Part shown: positions 5,902 through 7,287 of the stretch, one piece after another
Position numbering within the stretch: position 1 is the stretch's first letter
How the letters are laid out: every line of letters begins with the position of its first letter
From: Nitrososphaeria archaeon
Lineage (GTDB): Archaea > Thermoproteota > Nitrososphaeria > Conexivisphaerales > UBA164
NCBI GenBank assembly: GCA_029775955.1
Contig: JARVJW010000208.1
Span: 1-7,287 of the forward strand
Direction of reading: 5' to 3'
DNA: 7,287 nt
Made by a program: the position numbers and the translations under genes
Notes under the pieces: generated by a model
What the model was told of the DNA's origin: nothing
The model's input: only the letters and a program-made list of their open reading frames with translations
The model's database searches: none

Positions 5902-6987
5902 TTAAGCATTTAAGATACATGCTGGGTCAGATCCAAGTGGATCGCCAAAATATGAAAATGCTCTCGCCCTGCTGCCTCCACACTCCCACTTATATTTACA
6001 GGAGCCACAATTACCGTTAAATGCCCTATTCCTAATGCTTTTTAGTAATGGAGATTCTCTGTAAACTTTAACTAATTTATCATTTCTTATATTTCCAATT
6101 GGCACAGGCAAAAATCCCCCGGGATAAATTGTACCCTTGTGATCGATAAAAATTATTCCATCGCCATCAAGCGTTCCTCGTTGACTTAAGGTTGACGATG
6201 ACGAAGGTTTACCCATTCCTTTCACTAGTTCCTCATTTAGTCTTCTATATATATATGACGAATAATTCTTTCCTTCAATTCTTTCATTTAGTACTCTTCT
6301 AATAAATGGGCATTCAACAGTTCTAATCTGAATGTTATATTGTGATGCGTCATAAAGAAAATTGCAAACTGATTCATATTCCTCGGGCGTAAGATCTAGG
6401 AGTTCTGAACCTCTTCCTGTCTGTATAAGGAAAAAAACTTCCCAGATCTTTACCCCAAGATCATAAATTAGTTTAAAAATCATTGGCAACTCTAAATAAT
6501 TAATTTTCATGACAGCAGTGTTAACCTGTACAGTAATTCCAGATTTTATTCCATACCTAATTGCCTCAATTGTTTCCTTATATACTCCATTTATTCTCCT
6601 AATTTTTTCATGAGTTGAAGATAAGCCATCTAAACTAATTGACATAAATTTTACTCCAACGTTTTTCATTTTGATTAGTGAATCATAATTTAACTTTTGT
6701 GACACAGCAGGTGATATCGCAACTGGCAAACCGGCCGATGTTGCACTTTTTATTAAATCATATATATCATCTCTTATCAATGGATTGCCACCAGTCATAA
6801 TTAAAACAGGAGGCCTACTGAATTCACCCAATTGTATAAATAAGTTTTTAGCTTCATCTGTTGTTAATTCCTCTGGAGATCTGGATTCAATGGCAGAAGC
6901 CCTGCAATGTATACAATTTAATTCGCAGGCCTTAGTGGTTTCCCAAAAAACTATAAGCGGCCCATTATCATATGAATTCCTTGACAT
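5902..6987 (-). CDS. Radical SAM/SPASM protein, heme-maturation-like (TIGR04053 type)
   Basis: A 361-residue radical SAM enzyme. The CxxxCxxC motif (C21, C25, C28, in KACELNCIHC) binds the [4Fe-4S] cluster that cleaves S-adenosylmethionine, and MTGGNPL is the following SAM-contact motif. The C-terminal SPASM-like region has C327, C330, C336 and C357, which should hold a second cluster; GSCKYKWECGGSRARAF and the ending SDPAC are typical of the TIGR04053 family as I recall it, relatives of the heme/heme d1 proteins AhbC, AhbD and NirJ. Substrate is unknown; action on a tetrapyrrole side chain is inferred from these relatives and from the porphyrinogen oxidase gene 3.3 kb away. ATG 6987 is preferred to TTG 6993, two codons earlier. 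No partner gene is adjacent; downstream lies the dead insertion sequence. Confidence 0.87.
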   Translation of the reverse strand: MSRNSYDNGPLIVFWETTKACELNCIHCRASAIESRSPEELTTDEAKNLFIQLGEFSRPPVLIMTGGNPLIRDDIYDLIKSATSAGLPVAISPAVSQKLNYDSLIKMKNVGVKFMSISLDGLSSTHEKIRRINGVYKETIEAIRYGIKSGITVQVNTAVMKINYLELPMIFKLIYDLGVKIWEVFFLIQTGRGSELLDLTPEEYESVCNFLYDASQYNIQIRTVECPFIRRVLNERIEGKNYSSYIYRRLNEELVKGMGKPSSSSTLSQRGTLDGDGIIFIDHKGTIYPGGFLPVPIGNIRNDKLVKVYRESPLLKSIRNRAFNGNCGSCKYKWECGGSRARAFSYFGDPLGSDPACILNA

Positions 6988-7008
6988 ATACAATTTAGCA
7001 TTATTTGA

Positions 7009-7020
7009 TATTAAATAAAA
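7009..7020 (-). promoter_or_regulatory. TATA-like box of the radical SAM gene
   Basis: The minus strand reads TTTTATTTAATA, centred about 27 bases upstream of ATG 6987. It contains the same TTTTATTT seen before the oxidase and Nudix genes. The spacing supports a leaderless start at ATG 6987. Confidence 0.5.
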
Positions 7021-7082
7021 TGTTTACTTTAATTTTTGGTCAATATATATTACATTCTAATTATAGGGGTTTTCCAGATGTT

Positions 7083-7104
7083 AAATTGCAAAAAACAGCA
7101 ATTT
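7083..7104. repeat. 7-bp inverted repeat upstream of the radical SAM gene
   Basis: AAATTGC (7083-7089) and GCAATTT (7098-7104) are exact reverse complements separated by eight bases. No gene end is nearby, so a terminator role is unlikely. It lies about 63 bases beyond the TATA box of the radical SAM gene and could be an upstream regulator site. Its core ATTGCAA also occurs twice upstream of the oxidase gene. Confidence 0.45.
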
Positions 7105-7233
7105 GGTTAACAAATTTTTATTAAATGATTAACTATATATTACTATTTTTTCATTTACCTGTATCAATTAGCGCTTAAATTATTATGTTGCATTCAGCCA
7201 CACTAAGTTTTCTAATAAAATAAACATGACTTT

Positions 7234-7287
7234 ATGATAGATGCTATATTGTCTGGCAGTATAATTATCATTGGTCTTCGCGACCGT
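7234..7287 (+). CDS. Possible 5' end of a truncated gene
   Basis: From ATG 7234 an open frame runs 18 codons to the window edge: MIDAILSGSIIIIGLRDR. The peptide has a hydrophobic stretch that could begin a membrane segment, and base composition becomes less AT-rich towards the edge. No convincing TATA box lies at the leaderless distance and there is no Shine-Dalgarno sequence, so this may be chance. The remainder of this 267-base gap (7021-7233) is AT-rich and holds only the promoter and inverted repeat listed here. Confidence 0.25.
   Translation, partial: MIDAILSGSIIIIGLRDR

Noticed and set aside
7273..7285. GGTC-TTCGC-GACC hairpin at the right edge
   Set aside because: A 4-bp stem is too short to interpret, and it lies in a possible coding start cut by the window.
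1..7287. CRISPR array, tRNA or rRNA genes
   Set aside because: No regularly spaced repeats, cloverleaf-like sequences or ribosomal RNA signatures were seen on either strand.

Overview
The window looks like part of an archaeal chromosome, most plausibly from the Thermoplasmata (Thermoplasmatales or a close uncultured relative). The base composition is AT-rich. The gene set includes RNA polymerase subunit RpoK, an archaeal IF2B-family protein and an Mrp/NBP35 ATPase with an N-terminal MIP18 domain. First-in-operon genes are preceded by an AT-rich TATA-like box about 25-30 nt from the start codon, with little or no leader, as expected for leaderless archaeal transcripts. The only clear Shine-Dalgarno sequence sits inside an operon. 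The order-level placement is inference; the archaeal placement is strong.

Layout, left to right. Positions 1-147 hold a short GC-rich end of unknown origin, an 8-bp hairpin and the promoter of mrp. mrp (148-1221, +) converges on a protoporphyrinogen/coproporphyrinogen oxidase-like flavoprotein gene (1258-2625, -). Upstream of that gene is a perfect 28-bp palindrome flanked by 9-bp direct repeats. Positions 2730-3010 carry decayed, possibly transposase-derived sequence. rpoK (3196-3453, +) overlaps tail-to-tail by 30 bp with an IF2B-family gene (3424-4242, -), which is preceded without a gap by a Nudix hydrolase gene (4243-4803, -). Positions 4851-5827 are a dead insertion sequence: a transposase broken by stops and frameshifts between matching 10-bp terminal inverted repeats. 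A radical SAM/SPASM gene (5902-6987, -) follows, with an AT-rich upstream region holding a small hairpin. A possible truncated reading frame runs off the right edge.

How the genes fit together. The flavoprotein oxidase and the radical SAM/SPASM protein both resemble families tied to heme or modified-tetrapyrrole maturation, and Mrp is an iron-sulfur cluster carrier that could supply such a radical SAM enzyme. This link is inferred from family membership and neighbourhood. The Nudix-IF2B pair is translationally coupled. The window is mostly core genes separated by insertion-sequence debris. I see no defence system, CRISPR array, tRNA or rRNA. The points most worth following are residue losses in Mrp and the IF2B protein, the palindrome, and a short motif shared by the two heme-like genes.
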